A stretch of DNA of 17,735 bases, taken from contig LGRX02016005.1 in NCBI GenBank assembly GCA_001247695.2, forward strand, positions 1 to 17,735, given 5' to 3'. This DNA comes from Cymbomonas tetramitiformis. Its lineage: Eukaryota > Chlorophyta > Pyramimonadophyceae > Pyramimonadales > Pyramimonadaceae. The position numbers and the translations under genes are program-made. Shown here piece by piece: positions 1 through 8,099 of this stretch. The first letter of the stretch is position 1; every line of letters begins with the position of its first letter. The notes under the pieces are model-generated. The model saw only the letters and a list, made by a program, of their open reading frames with translations. It was not told where the DNA came from and did no database searches.

Positions 1-57
1 TGATACGCCTCTCGGGGTCTGATGCGCCTCTCGGGGTCTGATACGCCTCTCTCAGTG
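1..57. repeat. 19-bp tandem repeat, three copies, cut by window edge
   Basis: Three consecutive 19-bp units of the form TGATRCGCCTCTCGGGGTC fill the first 57 bases. Unit 2 differs from unit 1 by one base (A to G at its fifth position); unit 3 diverges in its last bases (CTCAGTG in place of CGGGGTC). The array probably continues left of the window. No coding role is apparent. Confidence 0.85.
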
Positions 58-1877
58 CGGGGAGGGAGAGCATGGAGCAGGCGCGTCGTAGCAGGCAAAA
101 TGCTGGTTTAGCAGTTTCTTAGTAACGATTCTAGGCCGCAGTGGAAGAGGTGGGCAAGATTTGAGCGCACACGACAGCAACTGACAGCGCCGCGCAGTGT
201 GCCGAACGCGGGACGCGCTGCAAGGCTCTTGTTCTTGTAAGTTGGGGCTCACCTCGAAGTACCTAGCGGCGCGTTCAGTGAGGGCCGCGCACTCTTCCGC
301 GAGTGAGCTGAGGCCAACCAACCCCAGCGCAGACTGGGTGTTCAGTCCGAAGGGCTCCCAGCAGAGCGGGCGTCATCGGTATTGACCTAGCTGCGTGCAC
401 CCGCAGGTCAAGGCGTGATCGGAAGCTTAGGCGCGGGCAGTCCTGCACGAGACGTAATAATCGAAGTGCGCATCGGAAGGCGCGCCGAGATAGTCGGGCC
501 TTGGTGTACACGACTCGCCGTGGCACACGCCCGCCCTCAAGCTCGTGGAGCAAGATCTCATTAATATGGTCCAGGTGCGGAGAGGATACCTGTTGAAGAC
601 ATCTCGGCCGGTAAAATCGAGGGTTCGAAACTCTCCGTACTCTATGACTAAGTTTCGCAGCGGTATGGGGAGAGCATCTCCTTGAGTGTTATTCACTCCA
701 CACACCTGCAAGGGCACGCAACCCGAGTCACTCCGTAGACCTGGAACAAGAGGTAAGTGAGCGAAGGGAGAACTCGGATCGGACGTGTCGAGCGCGCGTA
801 CTATTCAACTCCAACGAGCTGCCCGGAAAGAGTCACTTCAAGGTTGGTGGGGTGGGGAGGCGAGAACCACGCACTGCGGCTAACTTCTTGCTTCCTTTAG
901 AAATCTTTGCGCTGCCCGACACAATAATGTCCAAGCTCGTCGTCATATCTTTCACCAAGGCCTATCGCACAGGCCCGCGAAGAACGCTGACACGGTGAGA
1001 GCCCGGCCGTCGCCCTGATCGGCGCCTTCTGCTGTTTGCACTTCGGATGTAATAGAAACGCCAAAAGGCACTCAGCAGCATTTAATCAGCTACGTCTAGG
1101 TTCAATCAACCAGATGTGATAGAAAAAAGGAAGCGTCGACGCGCCGTTGAACCTGAACAACTTGTGGCACGAAGCGGTTCCTACGCCCGTCGCTCTGCGC
1201 GCAGCGGATACACATTCATCGGGCTTCACTTGGACGACGTCTGATAGGTCCACACACCTTTTTCGCTTTGACGCCCTCATAAAGCTTTCCTATAACCTCG
1301 TATTCGTCCGTGACTTGCGTTGGCTGGACTCTACCAAGGCGCTCGAGCACCGCCTGGGTAAACGGCACGTCAGAGTAACGACTGGACGGCTTGAAGCAAC
1401 TGGATGTTGCCCAAACATTCAGCACTAGAAGCGCTCCACATAGTGTACGCTTGCTGGTTCGACGACCCACGTAATATCGCACTGGGAATGCTGAGCAGCC
1501 CGCACCTGTTTATTCACCTGCGCAGTATACTTTATACCCCTCCAAGGTTCGCCCAGCTTTGACGATTGACTCGTCTTTCTTGGTGAGGCGGGAGAGCCCT
1601 CAGTATCGGGGGCTTTCTGCATATTCCTACGCCTTCAATTGCAGGAATTTGGATTGGTCTTCTTGTAGGGCAAGGTCGTATAGTTCTGCACGTGCGGTAA
1701 GCAAGAATGGCCGGTTTTGAAAATGCGTTACCAGCTCAAGGAAGAGCTGTTTCGGAGGATGCAGAGCCTCAGGCCTGTCGTGTGACAAGACCCTCACCCC
1801 CGCCCGTTTATTAGCTCAATTTCGTGCATTCCCTTCATCTCTATGACGGTTAGCGCCCACACCCGGGGTGTGGGCAG
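58..1877. other. GC-rich region, probable split host gene not resolved
   Basis: No long reading frame is present on either strand; the frames of 60-96 codons overlap one another on both strands and match no family I recognise. Several + strand splice-like signals are visible: a donor GTAAGT at 237, an acceptor ending at 406 (GCACCCGCAG), the strong donor/acceptor pair 753-900, a donor GTGAGA at 995, an acceptor ending at 1644 (CAATTGCAG) and a donor GTAAGC at 1697. These suggest small exons of a + strand gene, for example 901-994 and 1645-1696. I cannot join them or name a product. Confidence 0.3.
753..900 (+). other. putative spliceosomal intron (148 nt)
   Basis: The donor is AG|GTAAGT, close to the ideal eukaryotic 5' splice site. 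The acceptor is a pyrimidine-rich run ending CTTCCTTTAG, with CTAAC, a good branch-point match, about 19 nt upstream of the junction. One frame stays open across the proposed junction, from 686 to 752 and then from 901 to the next donor-like GTGAGA at 995. It reads GTREIFALPDTIMSKLVVIS around the join. This is seen in sequence only; no protein family is recognised. Confidence 0.5.
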
Positions 1878-1885
1878 GTCGGTAC

Positions 1886-2487
1886 CAGGGGTGGACAGGT
1901 ATATAATCGTTTGGCTTATATAAGCCGATTATATCGCTAATGGGGATATAACTATAAGCGTCGAAAATCAGGCCAAAAAGACGCTTATATTATATCCGAT
2001 ATAAGCGTCTTTGCTTATATAACTATAAGCGCATATATCGGCATATAAGCGCTTATATCGGCGATATAAGCGCTTATATAAGCGCTTATATCACCACCAC
2101 CTGGGCTGATATATTATACTGGTACTTTTATGGCTTTTAGTAAATGTTTGATTTATTTTCTTTTATATATTTTCTTGGCTTTTTGATTTCAATATGTGTC
2201 TACACACTGTGCACTGTCATATTCCGCTTGTATGACGTATCACTAAATAAAATCAGATATAGAAAATCCTGAATTCGCCCACGAACTGCTAAATTTAGGG
2301 GATTATAATCATTAAATTGTGCTTATATAAGCGTGTTTATGCTTATATCGACGCTTATATAAGCGTCAACGCTTATATTATATCGACGCTTATATAAGCG
2401 TCGATATTACCATTATATCACCTCGACCCACGGTTATATAAGCGTTGACGCTTATATCTCAAGAATCGATATAACTGTCCACCCCTG
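1886..2487. mobile_element. non-autonomous hAT-type MITE with palindromic interior
   Basis: The element is bounded by perfect 13-bp terminal inverted repeats, CAGGGGTGGACAG (1886-1898) and its complement (2475-2487). The match resumes after one mismatch (TATAT). It is flanked by a perfect 8-bp duplication GTCGGTAC at 1878-1885 and 2488-2495. An 8-bp target duplication and ends starting CAGGGG are hallmarks of the hAT superfamily. There is no transposase frame, so the element must be moved in trans. Both subterminal thirds are crowded with GCTTATAT/ATATAAGC half-sites, at least five of them as perfect palindromes GCTTATATAAGC; the AT-rich centre (about 2110-2310) lacks them. The palindromes resemble transposase-binding subterminal repeats. 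Confidence 0.88.
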
Positions 2488-2495
2488 GTCGGTAC

Positions 2496-3252
2496 CACCG
2501 AGTTCACTGCTTGTGGCGGGCTCTAGCGCGACGTAGATGGCAAGGGGCAGGTGCCCACTTGCGAAGGACATAAGGTGGGAGGTGTGGAGTGAATTTGGGA
2601 GCAATGGCTTGCCCTGTGCCGCCCTAGCTTTAGTGCAAAATGGTGTTATTCTAATGATCAGGGATGGACGAGGATCCCGCTGACATCACGGGGAAGCCGA
2701 TTTCCCCCCCACTGTATGGGGGCCTGCTTCTCCTTGCGTCACCCCGCTCACTGTGTGTGGCATGTGTCACCCGTGACCGTGTCCCCGTCACGTTAGCCTT
2801 CTCTATTTTGTCCTCGTTGCATCCTCGCATACCATTTTAGTTTCATATGCACTTTCGTGTGTGTGCCCCTAATGTCACTGTACGTTTTCAGATGACTTGT
2901 GTGTTTTCCCTAATTCCCCGATCCCCCCCGTCATATGCCCCATGTGCCATCCGCGTATGCCCCCTTGTGACACACGCGCCCAATGTGTTTGTTGCTCAAC
3001 TGGTTTGCCGCATTTTGTATGCACTCGCTTACGTGTGTGTACCGCATTCGTTTGTTTTCATCTTGTATGTTTTCGTTCCGACGTCTTGTGTGGGGTCCGG
3101 GGGCTTTGGGTTTTTCTCGCCCATCACCGCGCACCGCGGAGATCCCGGCCATGCTTTTGCCGTGTATGTTATGTTTGCATAATGTATTTGTCTGACACGC
3201 ATTAGAACATTTTTAGGCAGAACACAGCACAGCACAGCATTTCGGGCGTTGT
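2496..3252. other. intergenic stretch, no supported gene
   Basis: Pyrimidine- and GT-rich sequence with no convincing coding frame. Frames of about 100-111 codons at 2847-3205 overlap in all + frames and have Cys/Val/Phe-rich composition expected from T-, G- and C-rich DNA. A short CACAG-type run lies at about 3220-3239. I see no RNA gene or promoter that I could defend. Confidence 0.5.
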
Positions 3253-3282
3253 CGGCTTTGACCTAATTTCGGGTCAAAGTCG
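3253..3282. repeat. short perfect-core hairpin
   Basis: CTTTGACC (3256-3263) faces GGTCAAAG (3272-3279) across an 8-nt spacer, and with one mismatch the pairing extends to about 11 bp. It lies immediately outside the larger foldback that starts at 3288. It may be an independent hairpin or part of the same insertion. Confidence 0.5.
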
Positions 3283-3287
3283 TCAAT

Positions 3288-3478
3288 GCCACGTGTTCAG
3301 GGTTGGGTCACACGGCATTGGCATTTTCCCAAGTTCGGAAGATTCCATTTGAATATTGGGGCTGTATGGCCCTAATATTCTGAATGTTGGTGCCGATCAG
3401 CACCAATATTCAATGGATTCTTCCGAACATTGGGAACACGTCAATGCACTGTGACCAATCCAGTTCTGAACACGTGGC
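3288..3478. repeat. 191-bp foldback (MITE-like) element
   Basis: The ends are a 13-bp perfect inverted repeat, GCCACGTGTTCAG and its complement. Inward, the arms continue with scattered mismatches and small gaps: TTCCCAAGTTCGGAAG opposes CTTCCGAACATTGGGAA, then CCATTTGAATATTGG opposes CCAATATTCAATGG. A nested hairpin TTGGTGC...GCACCAA sits near 3390-3407. The whole unit can fold into one long imperfect stem. There is no coding capacity, and I could not identify a target-site duplication, so the superfamily is undetermined. Confidence 0.75.
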
Positions 3479-3668
3479 CGCCTCACTTCCACATCAGCAT
3501 TTCATCATTAATATAGCTCAGAATTGCTGCCTGCGTGGCACGTTTTCATAGGTCCAAACCAGATGTGTCATAAATATACTATCAAAAAAAAACGTCTCAG
3601 CGTCCGAAGGGCGCGAGCACTGGAAAAAATGTTTTTTCGCGTATATTATTATAGGTTTTAATTTTTCC

Positions 3669-3903
3669 GGGAGCAAATTTTGATTGTTTCCGGAACAATT
3701 AACTTTTGATTTTCCCCGTAACAATGAATTTTGGCTACGGGCACGCATATTTAGGGTTTAGTGAGAATTTTTGGGGTTTATCTAGTAGCCAAGCACCCTA
3801 AAAACCTAATACTAAACCCTACATATGCTTTCCCGTAGCTAAAATTCATTGTTACGGGGAAATCAAAAGTTAATTGTTCCGGAAACAATCAAAATTTGCT
3901 CCC
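3669..3903. repeat. foldback element with ~92-bp near-identical arms
   Basis: The left arm (3669-3760) and right arm (3813-3903) are inverted copies that differ by about four substitutions and one 1-nt gap, roughly 95% identity by eye. They are separated by a 52-nt spacer. The arms start GGGAGCAAATTTTGATTG and end at TAGGGTTTA next to the spacer. Weaker symmetry may extend outward, since AAAAACGTCT occurs near 3588-3597 and AGACGTTTTT near 3952-3961, which would make an element of roughly 375 bp. No coding frame crosses it. High arm identity implies a recent origin or gene conversion. Confidence 0.85.
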
Positions 3904-4010
3904 AGAATAATATAGTTCTTATTATTTATGATAATATTTTAGGTTTGAGAAGACGTTTTTCCTAGAATATTGTCGACCAGAAGGTATTTTTCGACCCCTG
4001 TTTTGCTTCT

Positions 4011-4071
4011 TATAGCGAAATATGGTGTCTTTTGCTTCAAACCCTAAACCCTGCGGTATGATTTCGCTATA
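4011..4071. repeat. 11-bp inverted repeat enclosing telomere-like motif
   Basis: TATAGCGAAAT (4011-4021) and ATTTCGCTATA (4061-4071) are perfect inverted copies. The enclosed segment carries AAACCCTAAACCCT, two copies of the CCCTAAA heptamer. Similar TTTAGGG-like motifs occur in the preceding foldback (3750-3760, 3813-3820). Two or three heptamers are too few to call a telomere. Confidence 0.6.
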
Positions 4072-4313
4072 GCTTGTATGATTCCTTGATATGCGATATG
4101 AATTATGAGTACCCAGCGACCTGAGTTTTTTACGAAGGTCCTGAGGAAAGAGTAACAAAACGCCTGGAGAAGCTGGAGAGCCTTGAGCTCTCTAGTGAGG
4201 AACCAAAACCGTAAAGCACAACATCTCGCACAACTGAAAGAACAAAGAAAAACAACATCAAAACTCTCACGCATTTGGTTATCGTGTTCCTGGTAATCTT
4301 ACACAGGAGAAAT

Positions 4314-6263
4314 ATGAGCGAAGAAGGAGTCACAGATATGGACGCGCACGCGCCACCAGAAACCATCCAGCAGAAGTATGATTTTATGCGGAATATGAAC
4401 GCAGACGTGATTGAGAACAGTGATATGTGGAGCGCAGAACTGGACCAGGACACAGTTTCATCTCTCATCTATGCCACGTTCCTTGCGAAAGCAGACGCAG
4501 TTTTTGCCACACGCAACATTCTCATAAATCACAAGCAGTTTTTCGGAAACATCCAGAGGCCATCCACTATGTGCACCTACCTGTGGAACATTTTCAGACA
4601 CGCGATAAATATGTGCTCAGTGAGAGAAAACGAAGTAGTCATTGAGTCAGAAGCGGCAATCGCAAACGTGGAAAAACTAATCAAATACACCAGGAACACA
4701 GTTCAGAGGGAGAACATCAGAAACATCGTTGAAACCCTTCTGGAATTAGACCTGTATTTTCCCACACCGGCGTCAGTACAGGCACAGGTTGAAGAACGCA
4801 TTGCCAAGCAGGAATTGGAGGTAATTCAGCAGTCCCCCTCAGCTTCTGGATTAGCTGAGATCGACCTGGGAGCACACGAGAAAGCACCGCCAGAAGCTGA
4901 AGCTGCTCCAAACGAGGCGGAGAAAGAGGGAGAGGACACTTGGGAAGAAAGAGAAGAAGCAGGTAAAGCATTAAATAGCCTCCCATTCCTAACTTGTTTA
5001 ATTACAACTACTGCAACGCAAAACGCAAAAGTGAAAGCTCACGCACAGCATTTAAAACAAACAAGCATTCCTCTTTCCATTCTCGCATCTCTAACAGTTG
5101 TGAACACAGGCGAGTACGGCGGATTCGACGTGCCAACGGGACAACGTGAAGTGTCGCTTGTCAGCCACGAAGAGGAAGCAGAATTCGACCTCGCATCTCT
5201 TCAAACGGCAGTGGACTACTCTGAGACGGTGAAGAACACCGAAACCGAAATCGAAGGCCACGAAGGTGACTTGGAGAACGAAGACTTCCTTCAGACACTG
5301 AAGATCACGAGGCACAACGTCCAGAACATTGCGCGCTTCACCGGACGCGAGCTGAGCGAAGTCAGAAGGCAGTGCGAGGAGACCCTGGCCAGGAAACATC
5401 TCGACGTTGGCTCATTGGCGGTTGACGGTCTGTCGCGAAAGGTGGACGCATCGGGTGTCGCTAAGGTAAAAACCTCCCTCTCACTTCACGTAAAAAAGCA
5501 TTCTCATAACTACTGCTCTTGCATTAAACACCACCTGCTACTCAAAGCTCTCATTCTTAAAACCATTACGATAACGCGCATTCTAACTAGTGTAAAATTG
5601 CAGACTCCTTTCATCAAAATCCAGCTAAAGGGCGAGGACGAAGCTGCCGCAATTCTCGAGCTGGGAATCCTTTTGGTGGACGGACAGCGTTTCAACATCA
5701 CCCCCAAGTCTTCAAGGCTGACTCGATTCAACCTGTTTCTGCGTGCTTCCGCTCCCAATCTCCAAGTCTCAACGGAAAACATCGTTCCATTCCTGCTCAC
5801 GACTCCATTTGCAAACATTGTAAAGAGGGTTGTTTTCCAACAGACATTCACAGAGCAACTAGGCAAGGGCAGAGGATCACGGCTGGTCAGAAGGATTTAC
5901 GCAGTTCTTAGGCCCCCAGTAGCAGCAGCACCGGAACCGGCAGTATTGGACATCCAAAACCCGGATCACGCAGTTTACTTCATCCCTCTTCAGTACATCT
6001 ACAACCCTGTAGGAGTAGTCCTGATTACCCAGTGCAGTGCCCACGAGTGTTTCAATTGTGCCCCAGCTCCTAAAAGGTTTGGTCATTGCTCCAAAAACTG
6101 TATGGACAGCGGAAAAGGGAAGGGAAAGGGAAAGGATCTGGTAAAGGAAAAGGATCCGGAGGAGGAGGCCTACCAGGATTCCCACCAGGAGGCCCACCGG
6201 GACCGCCGAGTACCCCCACAAAAAACTCAGCCAAGTGGGAAGCAGCTAAAGCTAAAGCATTGA
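4314..6263 (+). CDS. gag-like zinc-knuckle protein, probably intron-containing
   Basis: The frame is open from 4275; I prefer the ATG at 4314, which gives an Asp/Glu-rich N-terminus and drops a hydrophobic leader coded by upstream sequence. Unspliced, the protein is 649 residues. Residues ~20-150 look helical and globular; ~180-215 are Glu/Ala-rich. Residues ~579-596 form a zinc knuckle reading CFNC, APAP, KRFGHCSKNC, that is a canonical CX2CX4HX4C with four extra residues. A basic Gly/Lys tail follows. Zinc knuckle plus basic tail suggests nucleic-acid binding as in retroelement Gag/ORF1 proteins; that is inference, as I recognise no other domain. Two segments (4963-5097, 5466-5603) look like introns; splicing gives about 558 residues. 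The gene precedes the LINE but is separated by 1.9 kb, so it may be that element's ORF1, another element, or a domesticated gene. Confidence 0.65.
   Translation: MSEEGVTDMDAHAPPETIQQKYDFMRNMNADVIENSDMWSAELDQDTVSSLIYATFLAKADAVFATRNILINHKQFFGNIQRPSTMCTYLWNIFRHAINMCSVRENEVVIESEAAIANVEKLIKYTRNTVQRENIRNIVETLLELDLYFPTPASVQAQVEERIAKQELEVIQQSPSASGLAEIDLGAHEKAPPEAEAAPNEAEKEGEDTWEEREEAGKALNSLPFLTCLITTTATQNAKVKAHAQHLKQTSIPLSILASLTVVNTGEYGGFDVPTGQREVSLVSHEEEAEFDLASLQTAVDYSETVKNTETEIEGHEGDLENEDFLQTLKITRHNVQNIARFTGRELSEVRRQCEETLARKHLDVGSLAVDGLSRKVDASGVAKVKTSLSLHVKKHSHNYCSCIKHHLLLKALILKTITITRILTSVKLQTPFIKIQLKGEDEAAAILELGILLVDGQRFNITPKSSRLTRFNLFLRASAPNLQVSTENIVPFLLTTPFANIVKRVVFQQTFTEQLGKGRGSRLVRRIYAVLRPPVAAAPEPAVLDIQNPDHAVYFIPLQYIYNPVGVVLITQCSAHECFNCAPAPKRFGHCSKNCMDSGKGKGKGKDLVKEKDPEEEAYQDSHQEAHRDRRVPPQKTQPSGKQLKLKH
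4963..5097 (+). other. probable intron 1 of gag-like gene (135 nt)
   Basis: It starts GTAAAG after CAG and ends TCTCTAACAG. Base composition shifts from the purine-rich flanking exons to a pyrimidine- and A-rich run, and the translation changes from charged (EEREEA) to aliphatic/threonine-rich. The length is 45 codons with no in-frame stop, so both spliced and unspliced messages stay in frame. CTAAC motifs occur at the 3' end and internally. Confidence 0.65.
5466..5603 (+). other. probable intron 2 of gag-like gene (138 nt)
   Basis: It starts GTAAAA after AAG and ends AAAATTGCAG, with TTCTAAC about 20 nt upstream as a branch-point candidate. The interior is pyrimidine-rich and translates to His/Leu/Thr/Ile-rich sequence unlike the charged exons on both sides. 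The length is 46 codons with no in-frame stop. An earlier alternative acceptor (CTAACTAG) lies about 14 nt upstream. Confidence 0.65.
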
Positions 6264-6374
6264 AGAGGAAGCTCACCCCCTCAGCACTCAGCCATGCTCA
6301 CAAGATCCCCGCAGGAGGCAGCCAGAGACAACCCCTGACACAGGAAAGTGACGAAGGGATCAATCTTGCTGAAG
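6086..6374 (+). CDS. alternate-frame Gly/Pro/Lys-rich tail of gag-like gene
   Basis: This frame is shifted relative to the gag-like frame and overlaps its last 178 nt. It reads a GKGKGSGKGKGSGGGG-type tract, then a Pro/Gly run (PPGGPPGPP), then a Lys/Ala-rich helix-like segment (KWEAAKAKALKRKL). That simple-sequence architecture looks more like a natural tail than the irregular sequence of the gag-like frame over the same DNA. It ends at a donor-like AAG|GTAGAT (6375), so a third intron may follow, with candidate acceptors ending at 6419 or 6624. The switch would fall in the GGGAAAGGGAAAGG run around 6115-6145: slippage mutation, sequencing error or programmed -1 frameshift. Confidence 0.4.
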
Positions 6375-6959
6375 GTAGATACTGAGAAATTTGCCTGCTT
6401 AATCCCTCTCTTTTCTCAGAACACTTTCTCATACTCTGCGATCTTGTGCCTCTGATATGCAAGTGAATATCACTAGCATTCCTGCAACCAGAAGAGCTAA
6501 TCGCTTCCTTGCTCTGCTCATCGTAACTCATCGACCAGCAGTAAATTTAAGTATGCACAGCAAATCTGTAAATCCCTGCTCTTGCACCGCATCCTCTTTT
6601 GCATTTGCTGTACACTCCCCACAGATTGTCTTACCACACAACACTTATTTCTCACAACTTTAAAAACTCAGCCTAGAAGTAGAGCACGGACATATGTTTG
6701 GCCCGAAATTCACTTTGAAACTTGCACCATATAGTCACCCTCATTATATGGACTCTTTTGTGAACGGCACACTTTCACTAAACATATGCAAAGTACCCAA
6801 CTGGCATGATAATAACCTGCCACTGATAAACATTTATGCAATGAATACAATAGCTCACACAGCTCACCTCCCGGGGCACTCAAACCAACAAACATACAAG
6901 ATAACCTGCACCGGTTACCTAACACAACCTTTCCAATAAATAAACACACACGGTACCCA
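6375..6959. other. downstream region of gag-like gene, possible third intron and 3' end
   Basis: From 6375 the sequence has the same pyrimidine-rich character as introns 1 and 2; an acceptor CCCCACAG ends at 6624. A frame of 81 codons (6694-6939) has no recognisable features. AATAAA occurs at 6935-6940 and could be a polyadenylation signal for the upstream gene, though a single hexamer in AT-rich DNA is weak evidence. Nothing else is identifiable. Confidence 0.3.
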
Positions 6960-7710
6960 GCTAACTTAAGAGGGCTGGATAACTTAGCAGGAAACACTAC
7001 ACAACTTGCAAGTAACTTAACACGGCATACTGATAACTCAATACAATATACGGTTAGTTTAATAACACTAACACGGTGCTTGGGAAACAACATGCGGTTA
7101 ACAAATAACACACATAAACCCACATATTTTCCGAAGCGGTTTGCTGCTAACTTGAAGCGGGTCACGGTAAACTTAGCTCGGCGTTCAAATAACTTAGAAC
7201 GGAATGCAAGACACCTTAATAGTACTGATAAAAACTTGAAGCGGTTCGTGGATAAACAAACTTGGAGTTTAAAACCGGAGGCGGCATACGGCCAACCCAA
7301 TGTTGTGGCTTGATAGCTTTAATAAGCCAACAGATAGCTCGATGCGGACGGCCTCACACCCAAAGCGGTCTTCGGTGCACTCACCACGTAATGCAGATAA
7401 CTTGAAATGGAATGAAGCCAACCGGATAGGGACAACCAACAATTGTAAGCGGCTAAAGGATAAACAATCACAGGACTCGGGTAACCCGAAGCAGCATATG
7501 GCTAACCCAACACGGAGGTTAGATAACTTTAATATGCCTATAGATAACCTGAAGCGGTCCGGTTCTAACTTTAAGCGGTCTTCGGATTCTTTCAAATAAC
7601 CAAATGCGGAATGCGGTCAAGCGAGGTACATATAAACTAATACGGAGCTCGGAAATAATGTGGCGGTATACTGCAAATCTAACGCGGTGGACGGATAACT
7701 TAAAAAAGTC
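6960..7710. repeat. degenerate 21-bp minisatellite encoding a heptad (DNLKRxx)
   Basis: The core GATAACTTGAAGCGG recurs with 21-bp spacing. AACTT-type cores lie at 7149, 7170, 7191 and 7233, and GATARCTT-type cores at 7312, 7333, 7396, 7522, 7543 and 7564, all in register over 252 bp. Units are well diverged and register slips by a few bases near 7250-7310 and before 7140. Because 21 is a multiple of three, any frame yields a heptad. On the + strand this is N-L-K-R-x-x-D (7300-7599 reads LDNFNMPIDNLKRSGSNFKR); on the minus strand it is R-F-K-L-S-type heptads in frames of 196, 108 and 66 codons. It could be the 5' UTR of the LINE, a decayed coding repeat, or a satellite. Confidence 0.75.
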
Positions 7711-7743
7711 TACTTTCAACCTGACATGGACCGAAAATAAATC

Positions 7744-8099
7744 TACAGTAATCGCCCATATTTAAGAAAACAGGGATTTTGGGCCAGCCAGCCGTACTCA
7801 TCGAGTTGGTTACCCCCCCCGCCCGCCGACGTCGGCGTCAAGAGAACTCGAAGAATAGTAAGCCATTTTCTTTCAATTAGCCAGCTATTTTCTTAAATTT
7901 TCATTGATAAACGCTTAAAACGGCCATAATTTCAGGGAAAATCGCCTGCGGCGCCAGCACAAAGGTTGCTTATTTCGGGAATTTTCTTAGCCGAAAAAGC
8001 CAGCCAGCCGTACTCATCGAGTTGGGTACCCCCCCACCCCCCCCAAACGCTGGCTGCTTTCTTAACGTCGGGTTTTCTTAAAAGTGAGTGATTACTGTA
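7744..8099. mobile_element. Tc1/mariner-type MITE with TA target duplication
   Basis: Both ends read TA-CAGTAATC inward. The terminal inverted repeats match at about 22 of 26 positions, including a shared TTTAAGAAAAC block, and are bounded by TA on each side (7744-7745, 8098-8099). CAGTAATC-type ends and TA duplication are typical of mariner/pogo-like elements. The 352-bp interior has no transposase. It contains a direct repeat beginning GCCAGCCAGCCGTACTC at 7783 and again at 7999, each followed by a C-run. Confidence 0.75.

Noticed and set aside
52..1622. Reading frames of 60-96 codons on both strands in the GC-rich left part
   Set aside because: They overlap each other on opposite strands, have no family resemblance, and several cross the better-supported splice signals.
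2847..3205. Overlapping + strand reading frames of 102-111 codons
   Set aside because: All three frames are open over GT/C-rich DNA, composition is Cys/Val/Phe-biased, and no motif or start context supports any of them.
3750..4053. Telomere or subtelomere end
   Set aside because: Only a few TTTAGGG/CCCTAAA heptamers are present, partly inside foldback arms. There is no tandem array.
6115..6145. Canonical programmed -1 frameshift site
   Set aside because: The purine run has no XXXYYYZ heptamer in the required phase, so slippage mutation or error is at least as likely.
4130..6276. Minus-strand frames of 68-118 codons opposite the gag-like gene
   Set aside because: They are shadows of the coding strand, without motifs, and switch frames repeatedly.
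6710..7300. Minus-strand frame of 196 codons
   Set aside because: It lies in the 21-bp repeat, where a unit divisible by three keeps frames open by chance. It is kept only as part of the repeat finding.
6960..7710. CRISPR-like array
   Set aside because: The 21-bp units are contiguous and degenerate, with no unique spacers, and the DNA is eukaryotic.
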